NCBI RefSeq assembly: GCF_018263855.1
Contig: NZ_CP073318.1
Coordinates: forward strand, 8,556,001 to 8,620,000
Source: Kutzneria sp. CA-103260
GTDB taxonomy: Bacteria > Actinomycetota > Actinomycetes > Mycobacteriales > Pseudonocardiaceae
Length of the DNA stretch: 64,000 nucleotides
Direction: 5' to 3'
A program made the translations under genes and the position numbers. Below, one piece after another: positions 25,327 to 33,130 of this stretch. The stretch's first letter is position 1; every line of letters starts with the position of its first letter. The notes below the pieces were generated by a model. It did not search any database. It saw only the letters and a program-made list of their open reading frames with translations, and was not told the DNA's origin.

Positions 25327-26304
25327 ATGGGGCACGTGCTGCCTGTTTGTGTGATCGGAATGGGTCTGATCGGCGGGTCCGTCATGCGCGCCGCGAGCGC
25401 GGCCGGCCGGGCGACCTGGGGTGCCACCGCGTCCACCACAGATGCCGAGGCCGCGCGGGCCGCCGGCTTCACCGTCGAGGACAGCGTCGACGACGCGCTG
25501 CGCCGGGCGGACGAGGAGGACGCCCTCATCGTGCTGGCCGTGCCGCTGACCGCGCTGGCCGAGGTGCTGCGGTCGGTGTCGGCCTACGCGCCCGGCTGTC
25601 GGCTCACCGACGTCATCAGCGTCAAGGGCGCGGTGTCGGAAGCCGTCCGCAAGATCAACCCGTACGCCCGGTACGTCGGCGGGCACCCGATGGCCGGCAC
25701 CTCCCGGTCCGGGTGGGCCGCCGGCTCGGCCGAGCTGTTCCGGGACGCCGCCTGGGTCGTCACCACCGAGGACGACAGCGACCAGGAGGTGTGGACCGAG
25801 GTCGTGCAGCTGGCGTTGGCCTGCGGCGCCCACGTGGTGCCGGCCTCCGCCTCCGCGCACGACGACGCCGTGGCCCGTATCTCCCACCTGCCGCACCTGC
25901 TCGCCGCCGTGCTGGCCAGCGTCGGCGCCTCCGGCGGTCCGCTGTCGTTGGCCCTGGCCGCCGGCGCCTTCGGCGACGGCACCCGGGTCGCCGGCAGCCG
26001 GCCCGAGCTCGTGCAGGCCATGTGCGAGGGCAACCGGGCCGCGCTGCTCGACGCCGTCGACGACGCCCTCGGCCGCCTCGGCGCCGCCCGCGGCTCGCTG
26101 GCCTCCACCGGTGGGCTCGCCGCCACCGTCAACGCCGGGCACCTGGCCCGGCGGGAGTTGGAACAGCACCGCTCGGGCGCCCGGCACGGCGTCAAGGTCG
26201 ACCTGGAGGCCCGGGGCGCCCTGGCCAACCTCCGCGACCTCGGCAACAAGGGCGGCCGGCTGACCTCACTGGACGGCAGCGTCGCCATCGTCCAGATGCT
26301 GTGA
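25327..26304 (+). CDS. tyrA: Prephenate dehydrogenase
   Basis: The product is 325 residues. It starts with a Rossmann motif (VIGMGLIGGSVMRAA) and has VGGHPMAGTSRSGW, the family's substrate-binding region, near residue 118, then AVARISHLPHLLAAVLA. It makes 4-hydroxyphenylpyruvate from prephenate for tyrosine synthesis. GTG 25336 is an alternative start. It is 40 bases downstream of the amidohydrolase and converges with the next gene with no gap. Confidence 0.88.
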   Translation: MGHVLPVCVIGMGLIGGSVMRAASAAGRATWGATASTTDAEAARAAGFTVEDSVDDALRRADEEDALIVLAVPLTALAEVLRSVSAYAPGCRLTDVISVKGAVSEAVRKINPYARYVGGHPMAGTSRSGWAAGSAELFRDAAWVVTTEDDSDQEVWTEVVQLALACGAHVVPASASAHDDAVARISHLPHLLAAVLASVGASGGPLSLALAAGAFGDGTRVAGSRPELVQAMCEGNRAALLDAVDDALGRLGAARGSLASTGGLAATVNAGHLARRELEQHRSGARHGVKVDLEARGALANLRDLGNKGGRLTSLDGSVAIVQML

Positions 26305-26937
26305 TCAGACCCGGCGGGCCAGACCCGGGTACTCGACCACCAGGCCGTTGGGGTCGACGCTGAGCTCGACCGAGGCGTCGCCGCGGTCGAACGCGAGGAC
26401 GCTGCCGCTCTCGTCCACGGAGACGGTGCGGTAGCGCTCGTGGACGAGGCTGACCGACAGGTCCGGCAGTGACACCCAGACCACCGGCAGCTCGTGCTCG
26501 CCGGCCTCGCGGTGCAGGCCGAGGCGGCGCACCGGCAGGGCGTTGAACAGCACGCTGCTCTGCAGGTTCACGTCGAGCGCGCCCTCGAAGTCACGGCGCT
26601 CGGCGCCGCGGCCGCGGTCGACGATCCACAGGCCGTCCTCGGTGCGGCTGAGCGACAGGGTGCGCTCTTCCTCCGCGGTGGTGCTGCGCAGCAGCAGCCG
26701 GCTCACCACGCCGTCCTCACCGACGGACAGCTCGAACGAGGCGTTGTAGGCCTCGTGCCCCCCGATGGCGGCCGCGACCACTCGGCCGCTGCCCTTGATC
26801 CGGTTCTCGGACAGCACCAGCCGGGCCGACTCGAGGCGGGGGCCGGTCAGGCCCTGCCACGTCACCATCACCGGACGGCGGCCGGCACGGGGCGTGCTGT
26901 CGGACTGTGCGGGCTCAGTCGCGTTGGGGACGTTCAC
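26305..26937 (-). CDS. Putative glycolipid-binding (DUF1089-like) protein
   Basis: The product is 210 residues with a hydrophilic N-terminus. The repeated beta-strand pattern (VTWQGLTGPRLESARLVLSENRIKGSG, YNASFELSVGEDGVVSRLLLRS, LSRTEDGLWIVDRG, FEGALDVNLQSSVLFNALPVRRLGL) matches DUF1089 proteins. In these, the D-V-D/N-L..SP/SV.FN..P.RRL motif is conserved. No signal peptide is visible. A single-domain cytoplasmic lipid-binding barrel is the likely form; the ligand is unknown. A strong terminator lies between it and the surface protein gene upstream. Confidence 0.7.
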   Translation of the reverse strand: MNVPNATEPAQSDSTPRAGRRPVMVTWQGLTGPRLESARLVLSENRIKGSGRVVAAAIGGHEAYNASFELSVGEDGVVSRLLLRSTTAEEERTLSLSRTEDGLWIVDRGRGAERRDFEGALDVNLQSSVLFNALPVRRLGLHREAGEHELPVVWVSLPDLSVSLVHERYRTVSVDESGSVLAFDRGDASVELSVDPNGLVVEYPGLARRV

Positions 26938-26991
26938 TGTCCACCTTTCGAGGTCAGGGTCGACAACGGAGCGTACCTAACCGAAACAACC

Positions 26992-27023
26992 GTGGGGCCT
27001 CCCGTTTACACGGGAGGCCCCAC
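26992..27023 (-). terminator. Intrinsic terminator of the thioester surface-protein gene
   Basis: Perfect 14-bp stem GTGGGGCCTCCCGT / ACGGGAGGCCCCAC with a TTAC loop, 24 bases past the stop codon of the surface-protein gene. Confidence 0.8.
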
Positions 27024-27046
27024 ATGGCTCAGCGGATCAGCTGTTG

Positions 27047-28408
27047 TCAGCTGTGGTTGGCCTTACGGCGGCGGACGAAGAACAGCGCGCCGATGCCCGC
27101 GCCGATCAGCACCACACCGGCGATGGCCGGGCCGATCACCGAGGCGCCGGTGTAAGCCAGCGTGTTGGTGTCAGCCGTGGTGGTCGGGGTCGGCGTGGTG
27201 CAGGTCGGAGCCGGGGTCGTGGCGGTCGTGCTGCCACCGTTGCCCGGGGTGGTCGTCTTGGTCGTCGTGGTCGGGCTCGGCGAGGTGGACGGCACACACG
27301 GGGTGCTGCTGGTCGTGGTCGGCGGCGCCGTGGTCGTGGTCGTCGGCGGCGTGGTCGTGGTCGGCGGCGTGGGGGTGGTCCACGCGACCTTGGCCTGGGC
27401 TGACACGGTGACCTTGCTGGCCTGCGCGACGATCAGCGGCTGGGTGCAGTGCGTGGGGTCCGTGCCGTTGTCCTTGCACCGCTGCGGGGTGTCCTTGACA
27501 CCGACGAAGATGCGGCCGAGCTCCAGCGTGGCCTCGGCGGAGATGTCGAACGTCGTGTTGCCCGCGGCGGTGCCGTCAGCGATCTTGACGAAGACGCTGT
27601 CGCCGTCCTTGACCGAGGTGACCGGGTTGCCCTTGGCGTCGGTCAGCGTGACGCCCTTGGGGAACTTGCTGGTGTCCAGCTTCAGGTCGCCGGTCGCGGT
27701 GCTCTTGATGACGAACGGGCCGACCAGGTCGCCGTTCTGCTTGGCGTTGTCCGACACGATGTTCAGCGTCGGCTTCGGCTGGTCCAGACCGGGGTTCTTG
27801 TCGGTCAGGAAGTGGTACAGCTTGTCGACGTCCTGGACGACCTTGTCGGAGTACGGCTTGCCGTTCTTGTCGCCGTTCTTGGCGCTGATCAGGTCGACGC
27901 CGTCGCTGAAGTGCCAGATGGCGGACTGGGTCGCGCCGACGGCCTCTTCCTGGGTCAGGTCCGGGATGCCCGCAGCCTTGGCCAGGTCGGCCAGCTTCAC
28001 AGTGGGGTACGAGTTGTGCAGCACCCAGTTGATCTGCGACTTGTTCTTGTCGAACAGCACACTGGGGTTCGGGTACTTGTCCCAGTCGACCTCGTGCATC
28101 GTGACGTCGCGCTGGATGTTGCGCGTGAGGCCGATGCAGTAGGTCAGGACCGGGTCCTTGACGCCTTCGATCTTGAGCGCGATCAGCGTGGTGATCTCGG
28201 GCGTCGTCTGCTGCTTGTCGTTCTTCAGTTCGACGTCGACACCGCGTGTCCCGCCGCCGACCGGGGTCGCGGTCACCGACGAGGTGCCGTCCGCCGGGAC
28301 CTGAGCTGCCGGGGCGTCCGCGAACGCCAGCGGCGCCGCCGACATCAGGGCGATCGAGGCGCCGAGCACAGCGGCGGCGATACGACCCGGGTGGAACCGG
28401 TTTGCCAT
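27047..28408 (-). CDS. Thioester-domain surface adhesin with LAxTG anchor
   Basis: This 453-residue protein has a signal peptide (cleaved near ADA at about residue 32). A Cys in LTYCIGLT (about residue 90) and a TQSAIW motif (about residue 160) are the Cys and Gln partners of a TQXA-type internal thioester domain that bonds covalently to surfaces. A beta-rich middle follows. Residues about 340-410 are a long Thr/Pro stalk. The C-terminus is LAYTG, a hydrophobic segment and RRRK, a class-E-like sortase signal. It is likely cell-wall anchored. It has AGGAGAG two bases before ATG. Confidence 0.88.
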   Translation of the reverse strand: MANRFHPGRIAAAVLGASIALMSAAPLAFADAPAAQVPADGTSSVTATPVGGGTRGVDVELKNDKQQTTPEITTLIALKIEGVKDPVLTYCIGLTRNIQRDVTMHEVDWDKYPNPSVLFDKNKSQINWVLHNSYPTVKLADLAKAAGIPDLTQEEAVGATQSAIWHFSDGVDLISAKNGDKNGKPYSDKVVQDVDKLYHFLTDKNPGLDQPKPTLNIVSDNAKQNGDLVGPFVIKSTATGDLKLDTSKFPKGVTLTDAKGNPVTSVKDGDSVFVKIADGTAAGNTTFDISAEATLELGRIFVGVKDTPQRCKDNGTDPTHCTQPLIVAQASKVTVSAQAKVAWTTPTPPTTTTPPTTTTTAPPTTTSSTPCVPSTSPSPTTTTKTTTPGNGGSTTATTPAPTCTTPTPTTTADTNTLAYTGASVIGPAIAGVVLIGAGIGALFFVRRRKANHS

Positions 28409-28968
28409 GACTCTCCTCGTTTGACTGCCTGCTAGCGCTGGTCCCCGACCTCTGACCTGCCCTGCGGTGTCACGGTTCGAGCAAAACTGCCCCGAAAGGG
28501 CGTATCCGAAGCTCGTGACACATAGTCCGAACAGGCGAATTGCGCCGCGTTCGGTGAAAGTCCTGTGTGGAACGCCGCGTCACAGTACTCGACAGGGTGA
28601 CGACAGCTTCGTTGGACTCACCCGATAGTGTTTGACCTGGGGATACGCCACCCAGACGTGACGCAAGGCGAAGATCGACTAGACGAGCCGATCTCGGTTA
28701 TCACCGAGCGTCACGAAAATCGCCGGCCTCGCACATGAATCATGGCCGCATCGAGTTATCCACAGGTCAGTGTTTGCGCTGGTCACATCGACGCAAACGA
28801 TTACGGCCCCAGGAAACCGTCGATGTCTCGCGATAAGATCGTTACCCAACGGAGACAACTTGATCTCGACGGTTACTCCGTTCGTGGCAAACCGTCGGCT
28901 GCTCAGCGTCGTCAACATCACGTGTCGCGGGGGTGAACGAAACCCGGACCGGCGGGGAGACTGTGCAC
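28409..28968. other. 560-bp intergenic region with lower GC
   Basis: Divergent promoter region between the surface adhesin and coaA. It is clearly less GC-rich than its surroundings and holds a perfect DnaA-box 9-mer at 28756-28764. I see no convincing gene; short reading frames here lack coding-type codon use. No riboswitch was recognised. Confidence 0.6.
28756..28764 (+). promoter_or_regulatory. DnaA-box-like 9-mer
   Basis: TTATCCACA, the perfect consensus DnaA box, in the region upstream of coaA. It is a single copy, so it may be a regulatory DnaA site or chance. Confidence 0.4.
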
Positions 28969-29895
28969 GTGACGCGAGCTCGGGATCTGACCCCGTACGT
29001 GGAACTGGGGCGGGAGCACTGGCGTGAGCTGCGCGCGGCGACGCCGATGAGCCTCACCTCCGACGAGCTGCACCGCCTGCAGGGCCTCGGCGACCGGGTG
29101 TCACTGGACGAGGTCGCGGACATCTACCTGCCGCTGTCCCGACTGATCAACCTTCAGGTCGCCGCCCGGCAGAGGCTGCACGCGGCCACCACGACCTTCC
29201 TCGGCGAGCCGTCCGAGAAGGTCCCGTTCATCATCGGCGTCGCCGGCAGCGTCGCCGTGGGCAAATCCACCACCGCCCGCATCCTCCAGGCGCTGCTGGC
29301 CCGGTGGAGCGACCACCCGCGGGTCGACCTGATCACCACCGACGGCTTTCTGCTGCCCAACGCCGAGCTGGAGCGGCGGGGCCTGATGACCCGCAAGGGT
29401 TTCCCGGAGAGCTACGACCGCCGCGCCCTGGTCCGCTTCGTCGCCGACGTCAAGGCCGGCGCCCCCGAGGTCGAGGCGCCCGTCTACTCCCACCTCAGCT
29501 ACGACATCGTGCCCGGCACCCGGCAACTGGTGCGGCAGCCCGACATCCTCATCGTCGAGGGCCTCAACGTGCTCCAGCCCGGCGCCCGCCTCGCCGTGTC
29601 CGACCTGTTCGACTTCTCGATCTACGTCGACGCCCGCATCGACTGCATCCAGCAGTGGTACGTCAGCCGCTTCCTCAAGCTGCGGGACACCGCCTTCGCC
29701 AACCCCGCCTCGTACTTCCACCGGTTCGCGTCGCTGACCGACGAGCAGGCCATGGCCCGGGCGACCCAGATCTGGCAGGAGATCAACGAGCCCAACCTGG
29801 TCAACAACATCCGGCCCACCCGCGGCCGGGCGACCCTGGTGCTGCGCAAGGAAGCCGACCACTCCATCAGCCGCGTTCGGATGAAAAAGCTCTGA
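28969..29895 (+). CDS. coaA: Pantothenate kinase type I
   Basis: The product is 308 residues from GTG 28969, chosen because GGGGAG lies 9 bases upstream and TPYVELGREHWRELR then aligns with the usual N-terminus. GTG 28963 or 28933 are alternatives. It has Walker A GVAGSVAVGKSTTAR near residue 87, TTDGFLLPNAELERRG, the YSHLSYDIVPG segment and LIVEGLNVLQ. It phosphorylates pantothenate, the first step to CoA. It runs convergent with the LysR gene (2 bases apart). Confidence 0.92.
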   Translation: MTRARDLTPYVELGREHWRELRAATPMSLTSDELHRLQGLGDRVSLDEVADIYLPLSRLINLQVAARQRLHAATTTFLGEPSEKVPFIIGVAGSVAVGKSTTARILQALLARWSDHPRVDLITTDGFLLPNAELERRGLMTRKGFPESYDRRALVRFVADVKAGAPEVEAPVYSHLSYDIVPGTRQLVRQPDILIVEGLNVLQPGARLAVSDLFDFSIYVDARIDCIQQWYVSRFLKLRDTAFANPASYFHRFASLTDEQAMARATQIWQEINEPNLVNNIRPTRGRATLVLRKEADHSISRVRMKKL

Positions 29896-29897
29896 GC

Positions 29898-30809
29898 TCA
29901 GCCCCAACGTTGGGCGATGGCCTGGCACTGGGCCCGAAGCGCGTCCAGCACGATGGGCAGCAGGGGGTTGGTGTTGCTGGGGCGGTGCAGGGCGAGGATG
30001 CGTCGGAACACCTCGGAGTCGGCGATGCGCAGCACACCGAGGCCGGAGTCGACGCCGATGGCCAGCTTGGGCACGACGGCGACGCCGAGGCCGCGGCGGA
30101 CCAGTGAGCAGACGACGCCGTAGTCGTTGCTGCGCAAGGTGATGCGGGGGACGAAGCCGGCGGTGGCGCAGAGGCGTTCCAGGGACTTGGAGCCGGCGGT
30201 GTCGCTGCGGGTGCAGATCCAGCGCTCGTCGGCGACCTCCACAAGGGACGCGTCGGGCCGGGCGGCCAGGCGGTGCGCGGGGGAGGTGACCAGCATCAGG
30301 GGCTCGGACAGCAGCGGGGTGGCGATGAGTTCCCGAGGCCAGGTCCGGGGATCGAGGTCGTAGGCGAACACGACGGCGGCGTCGCGGTCGCCGTCGAGCA
30401 CACCGGCCAGCACCTCGTCGGGTTCGCCCTCGTCCAGCAGGACATCGGCGCCGGGGCGGCGTTCGACGATGGCGGCCAGGGTGGAGGCCATGATCCGGGC
30501 GTTGGCGGTGGCGAAGCTGGCCAGCCGCAGCGTGCCGGCGTCGCCACGGGTCAGGGCCCGCACCTCACGCTCCAGTTCGGACAGTGCGGCGAGCGCGTCC
30601 CGACTGAGCAGCGCCATCCGCTCGGCGATGGCGGTCGGCCGGACGCTGCGGGCGGAGCGCTCGAACAGTTGGGCGCCGACAGCCCGTTCCAGCATGGCGA
30701 TCTGTTGCGACACGGCGGAAGTCGTGTAGCCGAGCAGGCGCGCGGTCTCGGCGAACGAGCCGGTCCGGACCGCCTCGGTCAGGGTGCGAAGGTGGATGGG
30801 GTTCAGCAT
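29898..30809 (-). CDS. LysR-family transcriptional regulator
   Basis: The product is 303 residues, typical length. The N-terminal helix-turn-helix reads LRTLTEAVRTGSFAETARLLGYTTSAVSQQIAMLER, followed by a type-2 periplasmic-binding-like effector domain. ATG 30809 overlaps the stop of the FAD oxidase gene by one base (TGATG), so the regulator is the second gene of that transcript and likely controls oxidase expression or a linked pathway. The effector is unknown. Confidence 0.85.
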   Translation of the reverse strand: MLNPIHLRTLTEAVRTGSFAETARLLGYTTSAVSQQIAMLERAVGAQLFERSARSVRPTAIAERMALLSRDALAALSELEREVRALTRGDAGTLRLASFATANARIMASTLAAIVERRPGADVLLDEGEPDEVLAGVLDGDRDAAVVFAYDLDPRTWPRELIATPLLSEPLMLVTSPAHRLAARPDASLVEVADERWICTRSDTAGSKSLERLCATAGFVPRITLRSNDYGVVCSLVRRGLGVAVVPKLAIGVDSGLGVLRIADSEVFRRILALHRPSNTNPLLPIVLDALRAQCQAIAQRWG

Positions 30810-31951
30810 CAGACGCAGTTCAGTTCGGGACGTTCCGAACTGGCCGCGAAGCGGTCGACGGACAGGCCGGACACGTCGACCACGGGCGGCACGCCGAGCA
30901 CCAGGTCCCGCAGCACCTCGCCGACGGCCGGCCCCTGCAGGAACCCGTGCCCGGAGAACCCGGTCGCGTACAGCAGCCGGCTGACGTCGGCGGCCTCGCC
31001 GATCAGGGCGTTGTGGTCGGGGCTCATCTCGTACAGCCCGGCCCAGCGGTGGGCGATGCCGACCTCGGCCAGCGCCGGCGCCCGCCGCTGCACGGCGTCG
31101 GCCAGCCCGGGCAGCCACTCGTCGCCGGTGCTCAGGTGGAAACCCGGCTGCTGGTCCGGGTCGGACATGCCGACCAACAGCCCCGGCCCCTCGGGGTGGA
31201 AGTAGAACGTGGTGCCGAAATCAATGGTCATCGGCAGGCCGGCGGGCAGATTCGGCATTTCCGACGTCACGATGATCTGCCGCCGCAGCGGCACCACCGG
31301 TAGCGGCACGCCGGCCATCTCGCCGACCGCCGCCGACCACGCGCCGGCCGCGACGACAACGGTCGACGTGTCGACAAGTCCCTGTGTCGTCCGCACGCCG
31401 GTGATCACGCCGTCCGCGACTTCGATGCCGGTCACCTCGCAGTGCCGACGGATCCGGGCGCCCAGCGCCCGAGCGCCGCGGGCGTAGCCCTGGACCACGG
31501 CCTCGGGCGTGCAGTGGCCGTCCGTCGGCGAGAACGCGGCGGCGAGCAGGCCGTCGCCGATGACCAGTGGCGACAGTTCGAGCGCCTGGTCGACGGTCAG
31601 CATCCGGCTCGGCACGCCGAGCTCGTTCTGCAGCCGAACGCCCGCTTCGAACGCGTCGACGTCGGCCTCGTCGTCGAGCAGGAACAGGTAGCCATGCTGA
31701 CGGAGGTCGATCTCCGCGCCGGGCCGCTGACCGAACCGCTCGAACGCGGCCAGCGAGCGCCGGGCCAGCTCGATGTTGGCCGGGTCGGAGAACTGGGCCC
31801 GCACGCCGCCGGCCGCCCGACAGGTGCTGCCGGAGCCGAGTTCGTCCCGTTCCAGCAGCAGGACGTCCACACCCGCCTCGGCAAGATGGAAGGCCGTGGA
31901 CAGGCCCATCACACCACCGCCGACGACGATCACCTCGGCTCGCTCGGTCAT
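30809..31951 (-). CDS. FAD-dependent DAO-type oxidoreductase
   Basis: The product is 380 residues, ATG 31951. The FAD motif is EVIVVGGGVMGLSTAFHLAEAG, followed by LLERDELGSGSTCRAAGGVRAQFSD. The C-terminal YEMSPDHNALIGEA and YATGFSGHGFLQGPAVGEVL patterns fit the sarcosine oxidase/glycine oxidase group acting on secondary or small amines. It is a single-subunit enzyme, unlike the hydroxyproline-type complex at 16.9-19.4 kb. The substrate is not clear. It is co-transcribed with the downstream LysR gene. Confidence 0.8.
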   Translation of the reverse strand: MTERAEVIVVGGGVMGLSTAFHLAEAGVDVLLLERDELGSGSTCRAAGGVRAQFSDPANIELARRSLAAFERFGQRPGAEIDLRQHGYLFLLDDEADVDAFEAGVRLQNELGVPSRMLTVDQALELSPLVIGDGLLAAAFSPTDGHCTPEAVVQGYARGARALGARIRRHCEVTGIEVADGVITGVRTTQGLVDTSTVVVAAGAWSAAVGEMAGVPLPVVPLRRQIIVTSEMPNLPAGLPMTIDFGTTFYFHPEGPGLLVGMSDPDQQPGFHLSTGDEWLPGLADAVQRRAPALAEVGIAHRWAGLYEMSPDHNALIGEAADVSRLLYATGFSGHGFLQGPAVGEVLRDLVLGVPPVVDVSGLSVDRFAASSERPELNCV

Positions 31952-31961
31952 GTGATTCACG

Positions 31962-32267
31962 CTAAGCCAGGATCGCGGCGAGCACGCCGGCAAACAACCC
32001 AATTAGCGCACACAGCGCAGCGCCGATTCGAGGGTATGGCCGACCCGGCACCCAGCGCAGGACCGGCACCAGCACCTGGGACACCAGCAGCGACGCGGCC
32101 GCGAGCACGGCGATCGAGCGCAGTCCACCGCCGGTGAAGCTGGTCGGCACCTGCGGCACGAACAGCGCCGCCGCCGCGATGACCGACAGCCAGATCGACA
32201 CCACCGGCCCGACGGTCACCACGAGCACCAGCAGCGCGAACAGGTGCGCGGCGCGTTGCTCCTTCAC
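31962..32267 (-). CDS. Small membrane protein
   Basis: About 101 residues from GTG 32267, though further upstream in-frame starts exist. Three to four hydrophobic helices are visible (LFALLVLVVTVGPVVSIWL, IAAAALFVP, IAVLAAASLLVSQVLVPVL, ALCALIGLFAGVLAAIL). It lies directly upstream of the FAD oxidase on the same strand, 10 bases apart. I do not recognise the family. Confidence 0.5.
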   Translation of the reverse strand: MKEQRAAHLFALLVLVVTVGPVVSIWLSVIAAAALFVPQVPTSFTGGGLRSIAVLAAASLLVSQVLVPVLRWVPGRPYPRIGAALCALIGLFAGVLAAILA

Positions 32268-32402
32268 GAGGTCAACCGTAGTTGTCGTGAGCGGGGCGAG
32301 GCGCCCATCCCCCGCCGCCGCCCACGTCACGCACGCCCGGCCGGTCTCACTGTGGCACCGACGGCGTCACACGCTGGGGTGGAGCTTGGCCGCCCGAACC
32401 GG

Positions 32403-32425
32403 TGAAAATATATTGTTCAACGGTT
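32403..32425 (+). promoter_or_regulatory. AT-rich promoter/operator candidate before GntR gene
   Basis: The stretch around AAAATATATTGTTCAACGG stands out in high-GC DNA, 20-40 bases before the GntR start. A -10-like TATATT and a TTGTTCAA-type FadR-subfamily half-site could lie here, hinting at autoregulation. Confidence 0.35.
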
Positions 32426-32443
32426 GTCGCTGAAGGGAGCCCA

Positions 32444-33130
32444 GTGGCCGATCCGACCGGCGGACCGGTGGAGCTGCTCGCCGCCGACCGCATTCAGCTG
32501 GACCGTGTGAGCACCGCGGAACGCGTCTCCGACGTGCTGCGCACCCGGATCATCGTCGGCGACCTGCCGCCGGGCACCCGGCTGTCGGAGGAAGCGATCG
32601 GCTCCGCGCTGGGCGTCTCCCGCAACACGCTGCGTGAGGCGTTCCGGCTGCTCACCCACGAGCGGCTGCTGGTGCACGAGCTGAATCGCGGCGTGTTCGT
32701 GCGGACGCTGACCAAGGACGACGTCACCGACCTGTACCGGCTGCGCAAGGTCGTCGAGTGCGGGGCGCTGCGCTATGCCGAGGTCACCGACGAGGACCTG
32801 CGGCGTGTGCAGGCGGTCGTGGACGAGGCCAAGGCGGCCGCCGCACGTTCGGACTGGGTCGCGGTCGGCACCCAGAACCTGCGGTTCCACCAGGCGCTGT
32901 GCGAGCTCGCCGGCAGCCCGCGGGTCGTCGACATGATGCGTGGCATCCTCGCCGAGCTACGGCTGGTGTTCCACGTGATGGGCGATCCGCGGCGCTTCCA
33001 CGAGCCCTACATCCAGCGCAACCAGGAGATCCTGGCCGCGCTGGCCGAGCAGGGCCGGGAGCGGGCCGAACAGATGCTCGCCGAGTACCTGGACGATGCC
33101 GAGCAGCAGCTCACGCAGGCTTATCTGTGA
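32444..33130 (+). CDS. GntR-family (FCD/FadR-type) regulator
   Basis: The product is 228 residues from GTG 32444, four bases after AGGGAG. It has a winged helix (VSDVLRTRIIVGDLPPGTRLSEEAIGSALGVSRNTLREAFRLLTHE) and an all-helical FCD domain (DLYRLRKVVECGALRYAE, RFHQALCELAGSPRVVDMM) whose His residues often bind a metal with an organic acid effector. It overlaps the MIO-family gene tail-to-tail by 20 bases, so their regulation may be linked. Confidence 0.85.
   Translation: MADPTGGPVELLAADRIQLDRVSTAERVSDVLRTRIIVGDLPPGTRLSEEAIGSALGVSRNTLREAFRLLTHERLLVHELNRGVFVRTLTKDDVTDLYRLRKVVECGALRYAEVTDEDLRRVQAVVDEAKAAAARSDWVAVGTQNLRFHQALCELAGSPRVVDMMRGILAELRLVFHVMGDPRRFHEPYIQRNQEILAALAEQGRERAEQMLAEYLDDAEQQLTQAYL

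Noticed and set aside
28530..28600. Possible cobalamin riboswitch (CGGTGAAAGTCC segment)
   Set aside because: The B12 box and the rest of the conserved core are missing, and neither flanking gene is cobalamin-related.
28679..28921. 80-residue minus-strand frame in the coaA upstream region
   Set aside because: No GC-rich third-position bias, no ribosome site and no recognisable motif; the stretch looks regulatory.
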